Assembly: GCF_013266695.1 (NCBI RefSeq)
Contig: NZ_JABRXF010000001.1
Span: forward strand, 636,236-700,235
Direction: 5' to 3'
Length of the DNA stretch: 64,000 bases
Source of the DNA: Hongsoonwoonella zoysiae
GTDB lineage: Bacteria; Pseudomonadota; Alphaproteobacteria; Rhizobiales; Stappiaceae
Shown here one piece after another: positions 25,154-34,993 of this stretch. The translations under genes were made by a program, and so were the position numbers. Position 1 is the first letter of the stretch. Every line of letters starts with the position of its first letter. The notes under the pieces are model-generated. The model made no database searches and was not told where the DNA came from. It saw nothing but the letters and a program-made list of their open reading frames with translations.

Positions 25154-26800
25154 TCACATCGCGTTGCGCGCTTGCGCGAGGTCGAGCAGGTCGTTGACGT
25201 TCATCCAGTTTCCGGACACATAGATCGCCGCAACGCTTTCGCCGTTCCCGATCAGACGTTTCAGCACTGTGCCGATATCCGCCTTGTCGAGTTCGCCTTC
25301 TTCACGCATGCGTTCAAGCTCCGCCTTCAGCTTGCGCGAGCCGTTCGCGGAGGTGCGAAGGAGGCCCACCCATTCGCCATCGGCCTCGCCGATGTTCTCC
25401 CCGATATCGACCAGATGCGGGTCCTCGCCACCGTCGAACGCCTGATCGTAGGGAACGGAAAGCCTGACCATGTCGCGGCTGTCGAGATTGCGCTCCTCCC
25501 GGTGCTCCTTCCAGTCCGGATCGACCAGGATGACGAAATCCTCCTTGCGCTCCATCAGCAGGTTCAGGAAGAACGGGCGGTAGACGACGTCGCCGTAGGA
25601 AATAATGCAGTCGCGCGTGAGCGCGTCCCTGGCAAGCGCGAGAGAAGCCGCCTCGCCCGTCGACCCGTAGTCGGCGTTCACCACCTTGCGGATATCGGCA
25701 AGATCGATCGCCTCCTCGCGATATCCGGCGATCACCGTCGGCTCCAGGACGCCGACGCGCTTCAAAGCCTTGACCTGGCGGGCAAGAATCGTTTCGCCGC
25801 GCACGTTCAGCATGCACTTCGGCTTGTCTTCGGTCAGTTCGGCAAGTTCCGAACCGCGCGTCGCCGCAAGCACGACCGCTTCCGCCTGCGGCCCGCCGGC
25901 CAGATAGACCTTTTCCGCCTCCTCCAGTTCGCCGGCATCGGCAAGCGTGAAAACGTCGTTGAGCGGGGCGACGGATGCCTCGACATCCACAAGCGTCTCC
26001 TCGCGCTTCAAGGTCGCGCAGGTATCGCGCATCGCCTGAATGGAGGCGCGCAGATTGTGGTTCGCCCAGATGATGAGCGAGGCGCGCGCGTCCTTCAGTG
26101 TCTGGGTCGGCGTGCGATAGTATTTCGTCGGAATAAGAACCACCGGAATGCGGTGGTCCCACGACCGGCAGAAGGCCAGGATCTCGTCCGGGTCCGATTT
26201 CTTGGAGTGAATTACGATCGCATCCGCCCCGGCCTCGGCGTAAGCCTCCGCGCGGCGCAGCGCCTCGTCCATGCCGCGGCCTGCAATCAGCGCCTCGATG
26301 CGCGCGACGATGGAAAAATCGTCATGCGGCTGCGTGTCCTTGCCGGCCTTGATCTTGCCGCAGAACTCGTCGATTTCCGCAAGTTGCTGGTTGTCGGCGA
26401 GGAACGAATTCGTCTTCGGGAAGACCTTGTCCTCGATGCAAACCCCGGCGATCTGCCGCTGGCAGAGCTTTTTTACGAGGCGGCGGAAATTGTTGAAATT
26501 GCCGTAGCCGGTGTCGCCGTCGACGAGGATGGGCAGGGACGAGGCATCCGACATGAATTCGAGCACATCGAGAACCTGCGTCCAGGACAGCTCGTTGTTG
26601 TCGCGCACGCCAAGTGCGGCGGATATCGAAAGGCCCGACGCCCAGATCCCGTCGAAACCGGCTTCCTCGACGATTTTCGCGGAAAGACCGTTATGGGCTT
26701 CCATGATGAAATTCGTGCCTTCACCGGTCAAAAGCCTGCGCAGTTTGGTGAATTTCGACAATTGATCGGCAGAAGGCGAAAGATCGCTATGGAGGTTCAC
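25154..26800 (-). CDS. pepM: PEP mutase fused to a nucleotidyltransferase domain
   Basis: A 548-residue fusion. Residues about 15-300 are phosphoenolpyruvate mutase: [14 protein letters not shown] for metal binding and the diagnostic [10 protein letters not shown] loop that separates mutases from isocitrate-lyase relatives. It forms the C-P bond of phosphonopyruvate. Residues about 305-548 are a sugar-nucleotidyltransferase fold ([11 protein letters not shown], later [12 protein letters not shown] and [11 protein letters not shown]). The loop has ATRG where GxGxR is usual, though EDKPKCML keeps the lysine. Such fusions probably activate the phosphonate head group with CTP. It is first in the operon with ppd and phnW. 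Confidence 0.93.
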   Translation of the reverse strand: MNLHSDLSPSADQLSKFTKLRRLLTGEGTNFIMEAHNGLSAKIVEEAGFDGIWASGLSISAALGVRDNNELSWTQVLDVLEFMSDASSLPILVDGDTGYGNFNNFRRLVKKLCQRQIAGVCIEDKVFPKTNSFLADNQQLAEIDEFCGKIKAGKDTQPHDDFSIVARIEALIAGRGMDEALRRAEAYAEAGADAIVIHSKKSDPDEILAFCRSWDHRIPVVLIPTKYYRTPTQTLKDARASLIIWANHNLRASIQAMRDTCATLKREETLVDVEASVAPLNDVFTLADAGELEEAEKVYLAGGPQAEAVVLAATRGSELAELTEDKPKCMLNVRGETILARQVKALKRVGVLEPTVIAGYREEAIDLADIRKVVNADYGSTGEAASLALARDALTRDCIISYGDVVYRPFFLNLLMERKEDFVILVDPDWKEHREERNLDSRDMVRLSVPYDQAFDGGEDPHLVDIGENIGEADGEWVGLLRTSANGSRKLKAELERMREEGELDKADIGTVLKRLIGNGESVAAIYVSGNWMNVNDLLDLAQARNAM

Positions 26801-26923
26801 GGTTCGATCCCCGATATTTTCTCGTTACGGCTGGCTGGCACCTGTCGACAGGCGAGCGCCGGCGACTTGACATGAAAGCGTGAGCACCTACCACGGTTTT
26901 GCCCAATGGCATAGAGGCGGGCC

Positions 26924-26938
26924 TAGGTCACGGACCTA
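26924..26938. promoter_or_regulatory. 15-base inverted repeat between divergent genes
   Basis: TAGGTC, ACG, GACCTA: perfect arms in the 169-base gap between divergent pepM and the FAD oxidoreductase gene. It is a candidate operator for either promoter; no regulator gene is adjacent. Confidence 0.35.
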
Positions 26939-26969
26939 AATCGGCGAATGATCTTCGGGGAACTGTGAC

Positions 26970-28151
26970 ATGAGCGTTGAAACGGCGGATGTGGCGATCG
27001 TCGGCGGTGCCGTCACAGGATCTTCGATCGCCTGCCATCTGGGGATGAACCCCGGTTTCCCCGGCAGAATAGTGGTTATCGAAAAGGACCCTTCCTACCG
27101 CTATTGCGCGTCAACGCTTTCCGCGGCTTCCATCCGCCAGCAGTTTTCCGAACCCACCAACATCGAAATCTCGCTTTACGGGATTGGGTTCCTGCGCGAG
27201 ATCGGAACGAGGCTCGCAATCGATGGCGACGTCCCGGAGATCGGCCTGCACGAAGGCGGCTACCTCTTTCTCGCCACACCCGACAAGCGGGAAATACTGG
27301 AAGAAAACCACGCGCTGCAGACGCGTCTCGGCGCAGATATCCTCTTCCTTGAGCCCGAAGACCTTCTGAAACGCTTCCCCTGGCTCAACGTCGAAGGGAT
27401 CGCCGCCGGCTGCTGGGGAAGGTCCGGAGAAGGCTGGTTCGACGGCTACGGCCTCATGCAGGCGTTTCGCAAGAAGGCGCGCTCGCTCGGCGTGCACTAT
27501 CGAAATGCCGCCGTTGAACGGGCCGAACGCTCCGGTTCAGGGTTCCTTCTCACCCTGTCGGACGGATCGCAAATCGCCTGCGGCAAGCTCGTGAATGCGG
27601 CGGGCGCAGCCGGTGCCGCGCGCCTTGCACAAGATCTCGGCATCGCACTTCCCATCCGCCGCCGCAAGCGAATGATCTTCAATTTCGATTGCCGGGAGCG
27701 GATCGACGGCTGCCCTTTGCTGATTGACCCGACCGGCACCTACGTTCGGCCCGAAGGGGCGGGTTTCATCTGCGGCTCCGCCCCGGAAAACGATCCCGAT
27801 GTCGAGGCCGACGACTTCGGCGTGGACCACACCTTCTTCGACGAGTGGCTGTGGCCGACGCTGGCGAACAGGATACCGGCCTTTGAAGCCATCAAGCCGG
27901 GCGGGTCATGGGCCGGGCATTACGATATGAACATCTTCGATCACAATGCCATTCTTGGCGAAGTCGCCGCCGTTCCGGGCTTTTATCTCGCCTGCGGGTT
28001 CTCCGGGCACGGGCTGCAGCAGGCGCCTGCCGTCGGGCGCGGTATCGCGGAATTGATCGTTCATGGCGTCTACAAGAGCCTCGATCTTTCCGCGCTCGAC
28101 TATTCTCGCATTGCCGAAATGCGTCCGGTGGTCGAAAGAAATGTCGTCTAA
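26970..28151 (+). CDS. FAD-dependent amine/amino-acid oxidoreductase (DAO family)
   Basis: A 393-residue flavoprotein with the N-terminal dinucleotide fold VAIVGGAVTGSSIACHLG and IVVIEKDPSYRYCAST. It continues with SAASIRQQFSEPTNIEIS and a C-terminal FAD contact ACGFSGHGLQQAPAVGRGIA. It belongs to the D-amino-acid oxidase/sarcosine-dehydrogenase superfamily, closest in style to FOXRED1-like proteins. GGGGA precedes the ATG. It is divergent from pepM and followed by serine-glyoxylate aminotransferase, so a role in amine or glycine/glyoxylate metabolism fits. A part in modifying the phosphonate amine is possible but only inferred. Confidence 0.8.
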   Translation: MSVETADVAIVGGAVTGSSIACHLGMNPGFPGRIVVIEKDPSYRYCASTLSAASIRQQFSEPTNIEISLYGIGFLREIGTRLAIDGDVPEIGLHEGGYLFLATPDKREILEENHALQTRLGADILFLEPEDLLKRFPWLNVEGIAAGCWGRSGEGWFDGYGLMQAFRKKARSLGVHYRNAAVERAERSGSGFLLTLSDGSQIACGKLVNAAGAAGAARLAQDLGIALPIRRRKRMIFNFDCRERIDGCPLLIDPTGTYVRPEGAGFICGSAPENDPDVEADDFGVDHTFFDEWLWPTLANRIPAFEAIKPGGSWAGHYDMNIFDHNAILGEVAAVPGFYLACGFSGHGLQQAPAVGRGIAELIVHGVYKSLDLSALDYSRIAEMRPVVERNVV

Positions 28152-28222
28152 CCGGCTCTTTTGAAAAAGGACCGCCCGCGCTATTTGATGCGCTTCATTT
28201 TTCACGAGGCGAACGACCGACC

Positions 28223-29407
28223 ATGACGCTTGCCACAGGCCGCCCCTTCCTGATGATCCCCGGGCCGACGAATGTGCCCGAAGAGGTTCTTCGCGCCATG
28301 CACCGCCCGGCGGTCGACATTTACGTCGGCCCGCTGGTGGAGCTTACCGATAGCTGCCTGCGAGACCTGAAGGCGATCTTCAAAACGCAAGGCAAGACCT
28401 TCATCTACGCCTCCAACGGCCACGGCGGGTGGGAGTCGGCACTTACCAACACGCTTTCGCGGGGCGACAAGGTTCTGGTGCTTGACTCCGGCCGCTTCGC
28501 GCGCGGCTGGGGCGAAATGGCAGCGGTGCTCGGCCTCGATGTGGAGGTGCTGCCCGGCGACTGGCGCAAGGCCGTCGACGCTGAAGCGCTGCGAGCCCGG
28601 CTCGAAGCAGACCGTGAAGGCACGATCAAGGCCGTCCTCGTCGTGCAGGTCGATACGGCGTCCGGCGTCGTCAACGATATCGCGCGCCTGAGAAAGGCGA
28701 TCGACGCAGCCGGCCACCAGGCCCTTTTCATGGTCGACACGATTGCCTCGCTTGGCTGCGTTCCCTTCGAAATGGACAAATGGGGCGTGGACTTGGCGCT
28801 GACGGGTGCGCAAAAGGGCCTGATGACGCCTCCGGGCCTTGCCTTCGTCGCTGCGAACGAAAAGGCGCTTGACGCGCATGAGCGCGCGGACCTGAAAACG
28901 CAATATTGGGACTGGACGTTCCGCCAGGGCGAAGAGCACTACCAGAAATACTGCGGCACGCCGCCGGAGCATCTTCTCTTCGGTTTCCGCGAAGCGCTCG
29001 ACATCCTGATGAAGGAGGGGCTCGACGCCTCGCACCGCCGCCACAAGCTCCTGGGCGAAGCCGTTCGCAAGGCGGTGAACGTTTGGGCGAAGGAAGGCGC
29101 GCTGGAGCTGAATATTCTGGAGGAGGTCGAACGGTCGAATTCGGTGACCGTCGTTCTGACGCCGGGCTTCGACCCGGCGGCGCTCAAGCGCTTTTGCGAA
29201 GAAACCTGCAACGTCACCATCGGCGGCACCATTGGGGAAATCAACGGCAAGGGCTTTCGCATCGGCCACATGGGCTATGTGAACGCGCCCATGGTAATCG
29301 GCACGCTCGGCGCCATAGAAATGGGCCTTGCAGCCCTCAATGTTCCCCATGGCAGGGGCGGCGTGCAGGCTGCGGTCGATCACCTCACCGCTGCGCTCGC
29401 AGATTAG
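28223..29407 (+). CDS. Serine-glyoxylate (alanine-glyoxylate) aminotransferase
   Basis: A 394-residue class V aminotransferase: FLMIPGPTNVPEEVLRAM at the start, ASNGHGGWESALTN, VDTIASLGCVPF, the PLP lysine in TGAQKGLMTPPGLAF, and HMGYVNAPMVIGTLGAIE at the end. The family transfers an amino group to glyoxylate, giving glycine and hydroxypyruvate or pyruvate. It follows the FAD oxidoreductase by 71 bases on the same strand and converges on pyrF with a 6-base gap. A distinct paralogue, phnW, lies 4 kb away; the motifs separate the two clearly. Confidence 0.88.
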   Translation: MTLATGRPFLMIPGPTNVPEEVLRAMHRPAVDIYVGPLVELTDSCLRDLKAIFKTQGKTFIYASNGHGGWESALTNTLSRGDKVLVLDSGRFARGWGEMAAVLGLDVEVLPGDWRKAVDAEALRARLEADREGTIKAVLVVQVDTASGVVNDIARLRKAIDAAGHQALFMVDTIASLGCVPFEMDKWGVDLALTGAQKGLMTPPGLAFVAANEKALDAHERADLKTQYWDWTFRQGEEHYQKYCGTPPEHLLFGFREALDILMKEGLDASHRRHKLLGEAVRKAVNVWAKEGALELNILEEVERSNSVTVVLTPGFDPAALKRFCEETCNVTIGGTIGEINGKGFRIGHMGYVNAPMVIGTLGAIEMGLAALNVPHGRGGVQAAVDHLTAALAD

Positions 29408-29413
29408 TCTTCC

Positions 29414-30127
29414 TCAAAGAGCGGAGGCGATTTCTTCCACAATCGCTTCCGCCGCCGCGCGCCGGTTTTCCGCCCGGATCACCGGCCGCGCCACCACAAG
29501 GTAATCGGCGCCCGCGCGGATCGCATCGCCCGGCGTCATGATGCGCTTCTGGTCGCCCGCATCCGCGCCCGCCGGGCGCACGCCCGGCGTCACCAGCGCC
29601 ATGTCGGCGCCGATGACAGGCCGCAGGCTTGCCGCTTCATGCGGCGAACAGACGATCCCGCCCATTCCAGCCAGTTTCGCATCCGCGGCCCGCGAGCGGA
29701 CGAGATCGCCGAGGTCTCCGGCATATCCCGCCACCTCGATGTCCTGTTGATCCATCGACGTCAGCACGGTCACGCCGAGCAGGCAAAGCTTAGCCCCCGC
29801 CTCCCCCAGCGCCTCCACGGCGGCGCGCATCGCCTTCGGATAAGCATGGATCGTCACGAAGCTCATGCCCATCTTCGCGATATTCCGCACCGCGCTCGCG
29901 ACCGTGTTGTCGATATCCAGAAGCTTGACGTCGAGAAAGATCTTGTGGCCCTCCCGCGCAAGCTCCTCGGCGAAGGCAAGCCCGCCGGCGAACTGAAGCT
30001 GCATGCCGATCTTGTAGACGCCGACGGCGCCTCTCGTCTCCTTGACGATTTCTCGTGCTTCATCGACTGTCGGCACATCCAGGCCGACGATCAGGCGGTC
30101 GGTCGCGGTCTTCGGCTTGAAGGGCAT
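29414..30127 (-). CDS. pyrF: Orotidine 5'-phosphate decarboxylase
   Basis: A 237-residue TIM-barrel enzyme: [13 protein letters not shown], the catalytic Asp-Lys-Asp set in [20 protein letters not shown], and the C-terminal phosphate loop [10 protein letters not shown]. It makes UMP in the last step of pyrimidine synthesis. The ATG at 30127 has GGAGGA six bases upstream; the in-frame TTG at 30133 lies too close to that site. It is an ordinary single gene. Confidence 0.96.
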   Translation of the reverse strand: MPFKPKTATDRLIVGLDVPTVDEAREIVKETRGAVGVYKIGMQLQFAGGLAFAEELAREGHKIFLDVKLLDIDNTVASAVRNIAKMGMSFVTIHAYPKAMRAAVEALGEAGAKLCLLGVTVLTSMDQQDIEVAGYAGDLGDLVRSRAADAKLAGMGGIVCSPHEAASLRPVIGADMALVTPGVRPAGADAGDQKRIMTPGDAIRAGADYLVVARPVIRAENRRAAAEAIVEEIASAL

Positions 30128-30307
30128 ACGCAATCCTCCGGGCGGCTTTCGTATCGGGAAATCGAATTGCTGATAACGCGGCAGGCGACAATTGGCCAGA
30201 AAGGAAATCGCCGTAAGCTATTTCAATGCATATCCTTGCCTGATAAAACGCAGCGCGCTTCGGGGAAATGCCCATCGAAGCGGATACTCGAGCCTGGGGG
30301 TTGGCAG

Positions 30308-30901
30308 ATGCGCTCTGCGAAGATTACGCGCATGACCAAGGAAACCGATATTTCCGTCACGCTGAAGCTGGACGGGACCGGCAGTTTCGACATTGAAACC
30401 GGGGTCGGCTTCCTCGACCATATGCTCGAGCAGCTGTCGCGCCATTCGCTGATCGACATGGAAATCCGCGCCAAAGGCGACACCTACATCGATTTTCACC
30501 ACACGGCGGAAGACGTCGGCATCGCCATCGGCCAGGCGCTCAGACAAGCGCTCGGCGACATGAAGGGCCTGACGCGCTATGCCGATTGCCATCTCGCCAT
30601 GGACGAGGCGCTGACGCGTTGCGCCATTGACGTGTCGGGACGGCCATTCCTCGTCTGGCAGGTCGATTTTCCGCGCGAGAAGGTCGGCGATTTCGATACC
30701 GAGCTCTTCGAGGAGTTCTTCCACGCGCTAGCGATGAATGCCGGCATTACGCTTCATATCGCCAATCTCTACGGCTCCAACAGCCATCATATCGCCGAAA
30801 CATGCTTCAAGGCGGTGGCGCGTTGCCTGCGCAAGGCGATAGAGCCCGACCCGCGCCAGGAGGGCCGCATACCCTCCACCAAAGGCCGGCTCGGAGGATG
30901 A
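30308..30901 (+). CDS. hisB: Imidazoleglycerol-phosphate dehydratase
   Basis: A 197-residue enzyme with the two metal-binding repeats: [16 protein letters not shown] and [12 protein letters not shown] in the first half, and [20 protein letters not shown] in the second. It performs the sixth step of histidine synthesis. The length is that of the monofunctional bacterial enzyme without a phosphatase domain. The open frame extends far upstream, but ATG 30308 gives the family start. It heads a hisB-DUF2628-hisH-hisA group. hisF and hisE, which usually follow in this order, are not in the window. Confidence 0.96.
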   Translation: MRSAKITRMTKETDISVTLKLDGTGSFDIETGVGFLDHMLEQLSRHSLIDMEIRAKGDTYIDFHHTAEDVGIAIGQALRQALGDMKGLTRYADCHLAMDEALTRCAIDVSGRPFLVWQVDFPREKVGDFDTELFEEFFHALAMNAGITLHIANLYGSNSHHIAETCFKAVARCLRKAIEPDPRQEGRIPSTKGRLGG

Positions 30902-30905
30902 CGCG

Positions 30906-31415
30906 ATGACGATCTATGCGGTGCTGACACCGCCGGACGCCAGTCCCGCCGCTTTCACCGAGAGCGATGCTGACCATACGCTTTTCATCAAGGACGGCTT
31001 CTGCTGGCCGGCGCTCTTCATTCCCATGATCTGGACCCTCTGGCACCGGCTCTGGCTTGTCTTTCTCGGTTATCTGGCGATTGCCGTCGCGATCGAGGGG
31101 TTGTCCTTCGCACTCGGCGGGCCTGCGGTCGGAATTTCGGCTGCGCTGTTCGCGCTGCTTTTCGCGTTCGAGGCCAACAACCTTCGCCGCTGGACGATGG
31201 AGCGGCGCGGCTGGAACTTCGCGGGTGCGATTGCTGCCGGCGACCGGGACGAGGCGGAAGTGCGCTTCTTTGCGGGCTATCTGGATCAACCGGGCACACC
31301 GGCACCTGGCACGATCGATCAAGCCGAACCCCGCCCCCGCCGCGCAACAGGCCTTTCACCACGCGTGGGCGGTGAAAGTGTCGTCGGACTGACGCTGGGA
31401 CGAAACGGAAGTTAA
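30906..31415 (+). CDS. DUF2628 membrane protein
   Basis: A 169-residue protein with a soluble start ([18 protein letters not shown]), [20 protein letters not shown] and hydrophobic segments through residue 85. It then has [19 protein letters not shown] and a variable tail. This is the DUF2628 pattern, conserved between hisB and hisH in many Hyphomicrobiales. Its function is unknown; its constant position suggests co-expression with histidine genes more than a role in the pathway. The stop overlaps the hisH start. Confidence 0.82.
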   Translation: MTIYAVLTPPDASPAAFTESDADHTLFIKDGFCWPALFIPMIWTLWHRLWLVFLGYLAIAVAIEGLSFALGGPAVGISAALFALLFAFEANNLRRWTMERRGWNFAGAIAAGDRDEAEVRFFAGYLDQPGTPAPGTIDQAEPRPRRATGLSPRVGGESVVGLTLGRNGS

Positions 31416-32068
31416 TGATGACGGTTGCGATTATCGACTACGGCTCGGGAAATCTCCGCTCCGCCGCCAAGGCCTTCGAGCGCGCGGCGGGCGAGACGGC
31501 GCATGTTCCCGACGTCCGTGTGACGAGCGACGCGGATGTCGTGGCGAAAGCTGAGCGGATCGTCCTGCCCGGCGTCGGTGCCTTTGCCGACTGCAAGCGT
31601 GGCCTTGCAGCCGTCGACGGCATGATCGAGGCGTTGGACGAAGCCGTGATCGACAGGGGCCGCCCCTTCCTCGGCATTTGCGTCGGCATGCAGCTCTTGG
31701 CGACGCGCGGCCTTGAATTCGAAACCGCGGAAGGACTTGGCTGGATTCCGGGCGACGTGGTCGAGATTGAGCCGGACGACCCCTCCCTCAAGATCCCGCA
31801 CATGGGGTGGAACACGATCGATGAGGTTCGTCCGCACCCGCTGCTCGAAGGCATCGACACGGGTCCGCGTGGCCTGCACGCCTATTTCGTCCACTCCTAC
31901 CAGCTGAAGCCGACGGACCCGGCGCATGTGATCGCCACCACCGACTACGGCGGTACGATCACCACCATTGTGGGCCGCGACAACATTGTCGGCACCCAGT
32001 TCCACCCGGAAAAAAGCCAGACGCTTGGTCTGGAGTTCATCGCCAATTTCCTGAACTGGGCGCCATAA
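31415..32068 (+). CDS. hisH: Imidazole glycerol phosphate synthase, glutaminase subunit
   Basis: A 217-residue class I glutamine amidotransferase. It has [15 protein letters not shown] at the start, the nucleophilic cysteine in [20 protein letters not shown], and the histidine-glutamate pair in [10 protein letters not shown]. It supplies ammonia to HisF. The ATG at 31415 shares a base with the DUF2628 stop; a second ATG follows directly. Confidence 0.96.
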   Translation: MMTVAIIDYGSGNLRSAAKAFERAAGETAHVPDVRVTSDADVVAKAERIVLPGVGAFADCKRGLAAVDGMIEALDEAVIDRGRPFLGICVGMQLLATRGLEFETAEGLGWIPGDVVEIEPDDPSLKIPHMGWNTIDEVRPHPLLEGIDTGPRGLHAYFVHSYQLKPTDPAHVIATTDYGGTITTIVGRDNIVGTQFHPEKSQTLGLEFIANFLNWAP

Positions 32069-32102
32069 GCCCGGATATCTTGCGAAACGAAAGCCCTACC
32101 CG

Positions 32103-32837
32103 ATGTTTCTCTTTCCCGCGATCGACCTCAAGGACGGACAATGCGTGCGTCTGAAGCTCGGCGACATGGCGCAGGCGACCGTCTTCAACGATAACCCGGC
32201 CGCGCAGGCAAAGCTTTTCGAGGATCAAGGCTTCGAGAGGCTGCATGTGGTCGATCTTGACGGCGCGTTTGCCGGCGAAAGCCGCAATGGCGAAGCCGTC
32301 GAGGCGATCCTTGAGGCGACGAGGAACCCGGTGCAGCTCGGCGGCGGCATCCGCTCGCTCGCCCAGATCGAGGCCTGGCTCGACAAGGGCATCGCGCGCG
32401 TGATCCTGGGCACCGTCGCCGTGCGAGATCCCGATCTCGTCATCGCCGCCTGCAAGGCCCATCCCGGCAGTATCGCCGTCGGCATCGACGCGCGCGGCGG
32501 CAAGGTGGCGGTCGAAGGCTGGGCGGAGACCTCCGAGCTGACAGCCATCGACCTTGCCAGACGCTTCGAGGACGCGGGCGTTGCCGCGATCGTCTTTACC
32601 GACATCGACCGGGACGGCGTCCTGAAAGGCATCAACTGGCACTCCACGCTGGAGCTTGCCCGCGCGGTCTCCATTCCCGTTATCGCATCGGGCGGTCTTG
32701 CCTCCATCGAGGACGTGAAACGCATGCTCCAGCCGGACTGCGCGATCCTGGAAGGCGCGATCTCGGGCCGCGCGCTTTATGACGGACGTCTTGACCCGCA
32801 AGAGGCCATCGCGCTTATCAAGGGCGCTCACAGCTAG
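32103..32837 (+). CDS. hisA: ProFAR isomerase
   Basis: A 244-residue half-barrel-repeat enzyme: [20 protein letters not shown] carries the first catalytic aspartate, GGGIRSLAQ and [17 protein letters not shown] follow, and [13 protein letters not shown] holds the second repeat. It converts ProFAR to PRFAR in histidine synthesis. Its stop overlaps the convergent DedA-PAP2 gene in a shared CTAG. It is the last his gene visible here. Confidence 0.96.
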   Translation: MFLFPAIDLKDGQCVRLKLGDMAQATVFNDNPAAQAKLFEDQGFERLHVVDLDGAFAGESRNGEAVEAILEATRNPVQLGGGIRSLAQIEAWLDKGIARVILGTVAVRDPDLVIAACKAHPGSIAVGIDARGGKVAVEGWAETSELTAIDLARRFEDAGVAAIVFTDIDRDGVLKGINWHSTLELARAVSIPVIASGGLASIEDVKRMLQPDCAILEGAISGRALYDGRLDPQEAIALIKGAHS

Positions 32838-34837
32838 GGTCTGAAACCGCCGAGCACGACATCCGATCCGTTCGCTCTGGTCTTGGCCAATGTGCCGGGA
32901 AGCAAGAGCAGCGGATTGTCGCCTTTTCCAGGTTCCTCCCTGTCGGCGCGGATCGTGGAAAGCTCGTTCAGCGGATAGTCGACCCGCTCATGCATGAGCG
33001 AAGCGACATAGACCTGCCTTTGCAGGCCGCCATCCGCGATCCTGTAGATCGTCGGCCATAACCGCATCACCCAGCGGCCTTTTTCCTCCCCATCCTCGCG
33101 AATGAGAACAAGCGACGGCGCGCGGCCGTTGTGCGTACGCGGCAGGGCCGGCAAGGCGTCGGCCGGCGTCTGGCCGACAAGAAACCCCGTCAGCGTGGCA
33201 AGCGACCATTGCGGCGCGCTTTCATACCCGAGCGCGGAAAGCTCCTTTTGAAGCGGATCGGGATCTCCAACCCATTGCAGGACCAGCGGTTCCTCCGCCT
33301 CGCCGTTAAGTTCGATCCGCCGCGCCGGCAGATCCTTCCAGCCGCCGTCGAGCCAGTCTTTTTCGCTTATCATGACGATCGGCGCCTGCGGTGCGTAATC
33401 CCAGCGCGCTGTATGGAAGCTGCGGTCGATATGAAAACCGCCAACGGCGACAATCGTCACGGTGACAATGCCGGCAAGCCACCAGCGGCCGATCTTCTCG
33501 TTATGGATCGAGCCGAAGACGAAGGCGAAGGCGGACACCATCGCCGTTCCGAACGCCAATCCGCCGATGACGTCGGAAAACCAGTGCGCGCCGAGGTAGA
33601 TCCGCGAAAAGGCGATGCCAAGAATATAAACGATGCCGACCGAGAAAACCCCGGCCTTGACCAGCGGCGAGCGGTCATGGGCAATCAGCACCATGGCGAT
33701 GCCGATGAGTACGGTGTTGATCGTCGCATGCCCGCTCGGGAAGGAGAAGGCGTCCGCCCCGGAATAAAAGAGATCCAACGGGCGGGACCGGTGAAACAGG
33801 AGCTTGAAGAGAGGCACGAAAAGCGCCGTCGCGCCAATGGCGATCAGAAAACCCGTTCCCCGCCGCCATGCGCGACGGGAGAAGAGATAGACCGCGATGA
33901 CGCCTGTCGTGACGGAGGTGACCACCCCGTCGCCGAGCATGGTGATGAACACCATGATGTCGTCGCCGATGGGGGTCCTGAGCGACAGGAAGAGATTGCG
34001 GATCGCCGTGTCCGCGCGCTCCATCGTGTTGCCGCTCGGCATGACCGCAAGCGAGATCGCCGCGAAGGCGGGAAGCGTGACGAGCAGAAGGAAGGCGGAG
34101 ACGATCATGCCCGCCGAACGCGGATGCTCGGGATCGAACACCTTCGCCAGCCAGCCGGCGAACCTGCCGTCCTTCGCCGCAAGCCACGAATAGATCGCCG
34201 TTCTGCTGCCGGCAAAAAACGGCAGCACGATCAGGATCAACCAGCGCCCCAGGATGACGGCGACGAAAAGAATGCCGACGAGCACGCCGAGCACCGTCGC
34301 CAGCCGTCCGCTGACCTCGCCAACGGCGCTGAAGGCGGTGCCCGCGATGAAGCCGGGGCCGAGATGCGCGATGGTCCAGAAAAACGCCGAGAGGACATTT
34401 ATCACCGTGAAACGGGTGGCGTTCATGCCGACCATGCCGGCGATGCCCGGCACGATCGCCTTTATACCCGGCACGAAACGGCCGATGAAAACGCTCTTGC
34501 CGCCGTGGTGGAGAAAGAACTCCTCGCCGCGCTCCACCAGCACCCGGTAGCGGTTGAACGGCCAGACGGTCTTGAGCTGGCCCTTGTAGATATGCCCGAC
34601 CCAATAGGAGATCGCGTCGCCCGCGATGGCCCCCAGCATCGTCCAGACGAAGATCGGCCAAGGGTCGAGCTTGCCGAGGCCGACAAGCGTGCCTGCGCCC
34701 ACCAGCACCACGGTGGAGGGCACGACGAGACCGATTAGGAACAGCGCCTCGCCCATCGCGATCATGAAGACCACGAAATTGGCAAGGAGCGGATGCTCGC
34801 CAATGAAATTGACGAGTTGCTGGAGAATGTCTGTCAC
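32834..34837 (-). CDS. DedA-PAP2-LssY fusion membrane protein
   Basis: A 667-residue protein of three parts. Residues 1-200 are DedA ([38 protein letters not shown]), a family that moves lipids such as undecaprenyl phosphate across the membrane. Residues about 270-440 are a PAP2 phosphatase with [19 protein letters not shown] and [13 protein letters not shown], the full three-part active site. Residues about 475-655 resemble the LssY C-terminal domain. The combination suggests dephosphorylation of a lipid phosphate or pyrophosphate at the periplasmic face together with recycling. It lies 6 kb from the lipid locus, so a link is possible but unproven. Confidence 0.85.
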   Translation of the reverse strand: MTDILQQLVNFIGEHPLLANFVVFMIAMGEALFLIGLVVPSTVVLVGAGTLVGLGKLDPWPIFVWTMLGAIAGDAISYWVGHIYKGQLKTVWPFNRYRVLVERGEEFFLHHGGKSVFIGRFVPGIKAIVPGIAGMVGMNATRFTVINVLSAFFWTIAHLGPGFIAGTAFSAVGEVSGRLATVLGVLVGILFVAVILGRWLILIVLPFFAGSRTAIYSWLAAKDGRFAGWLAKVFDPEHPRSAGMIVSAFLLLVTLPAFAAISLAVMPSGNTMERADTAIRNLFLSLRTPIGDDIMVFITMLGDGVVTSVTTGVIAVYLFSRRAWRRGTGFLIAIGATALFVPLFKLLFHRSRPLDLFYSGADAFSFPSGHATINTVLIGIAMVLIAHDRSPLVKAGVFSVGIVYILGIAFSRIYLGAHWFSDVIGGLAFGTAMVSAFAFVFGSIHNEKIGRWWLAGIVTVTIVAVGGFHIDRSFHTARWDYAPQAPIVMISEKDWLDGGWKDLPARRIELNGEAEEPLVLQWVGDPDPLQKELSALGYESAPQWSLATLTGFLVGQTPADALPALPRTHNGRAPSLVLIREDGEEKGRWVMRLWPTIYRIADGGLQRQVYVASLMHERVDYPLNELSTIRADREEPGKGDNPLLLLPGTLAKTRANGSDVVLGGFRP

Positions 34838-34993
34838 GCGCGCCGGTCTTGCGTCTCGTTGAAACGATCAGGAGACATGTACGAACTGCGGAGCGTTCCG
34901 CCAATCCCGAATACGCATTTCCGGGAAATTTCGAATATCCTGACGCCGAGGAATATCAGAGAATCGCCTCAAGGCGTGAGGGAATCCGACCCG

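Noticed and set aside
24185-26875. Plus-strand open frame of about 900 codons opposite the phosphonate genes
   Set aside because: The composition is biased (rich in Arg, His and Gly) with no domain; the minus strand encodes PepM and Ppd with full motifs.
29639-30307. Long upstream extension of the hisB reading frame
   Set aside because: It is antisense to pyrF and adds no homology; the ATG at 30308 gives the normal HisB start and length.
33131-34738. Plus-strand open frame of about 535 codons opposite the DedA-PAP2 gene
   Set aside because: Antisense shadow caused by high GC; highly charged, low-complexity translation without motifs.
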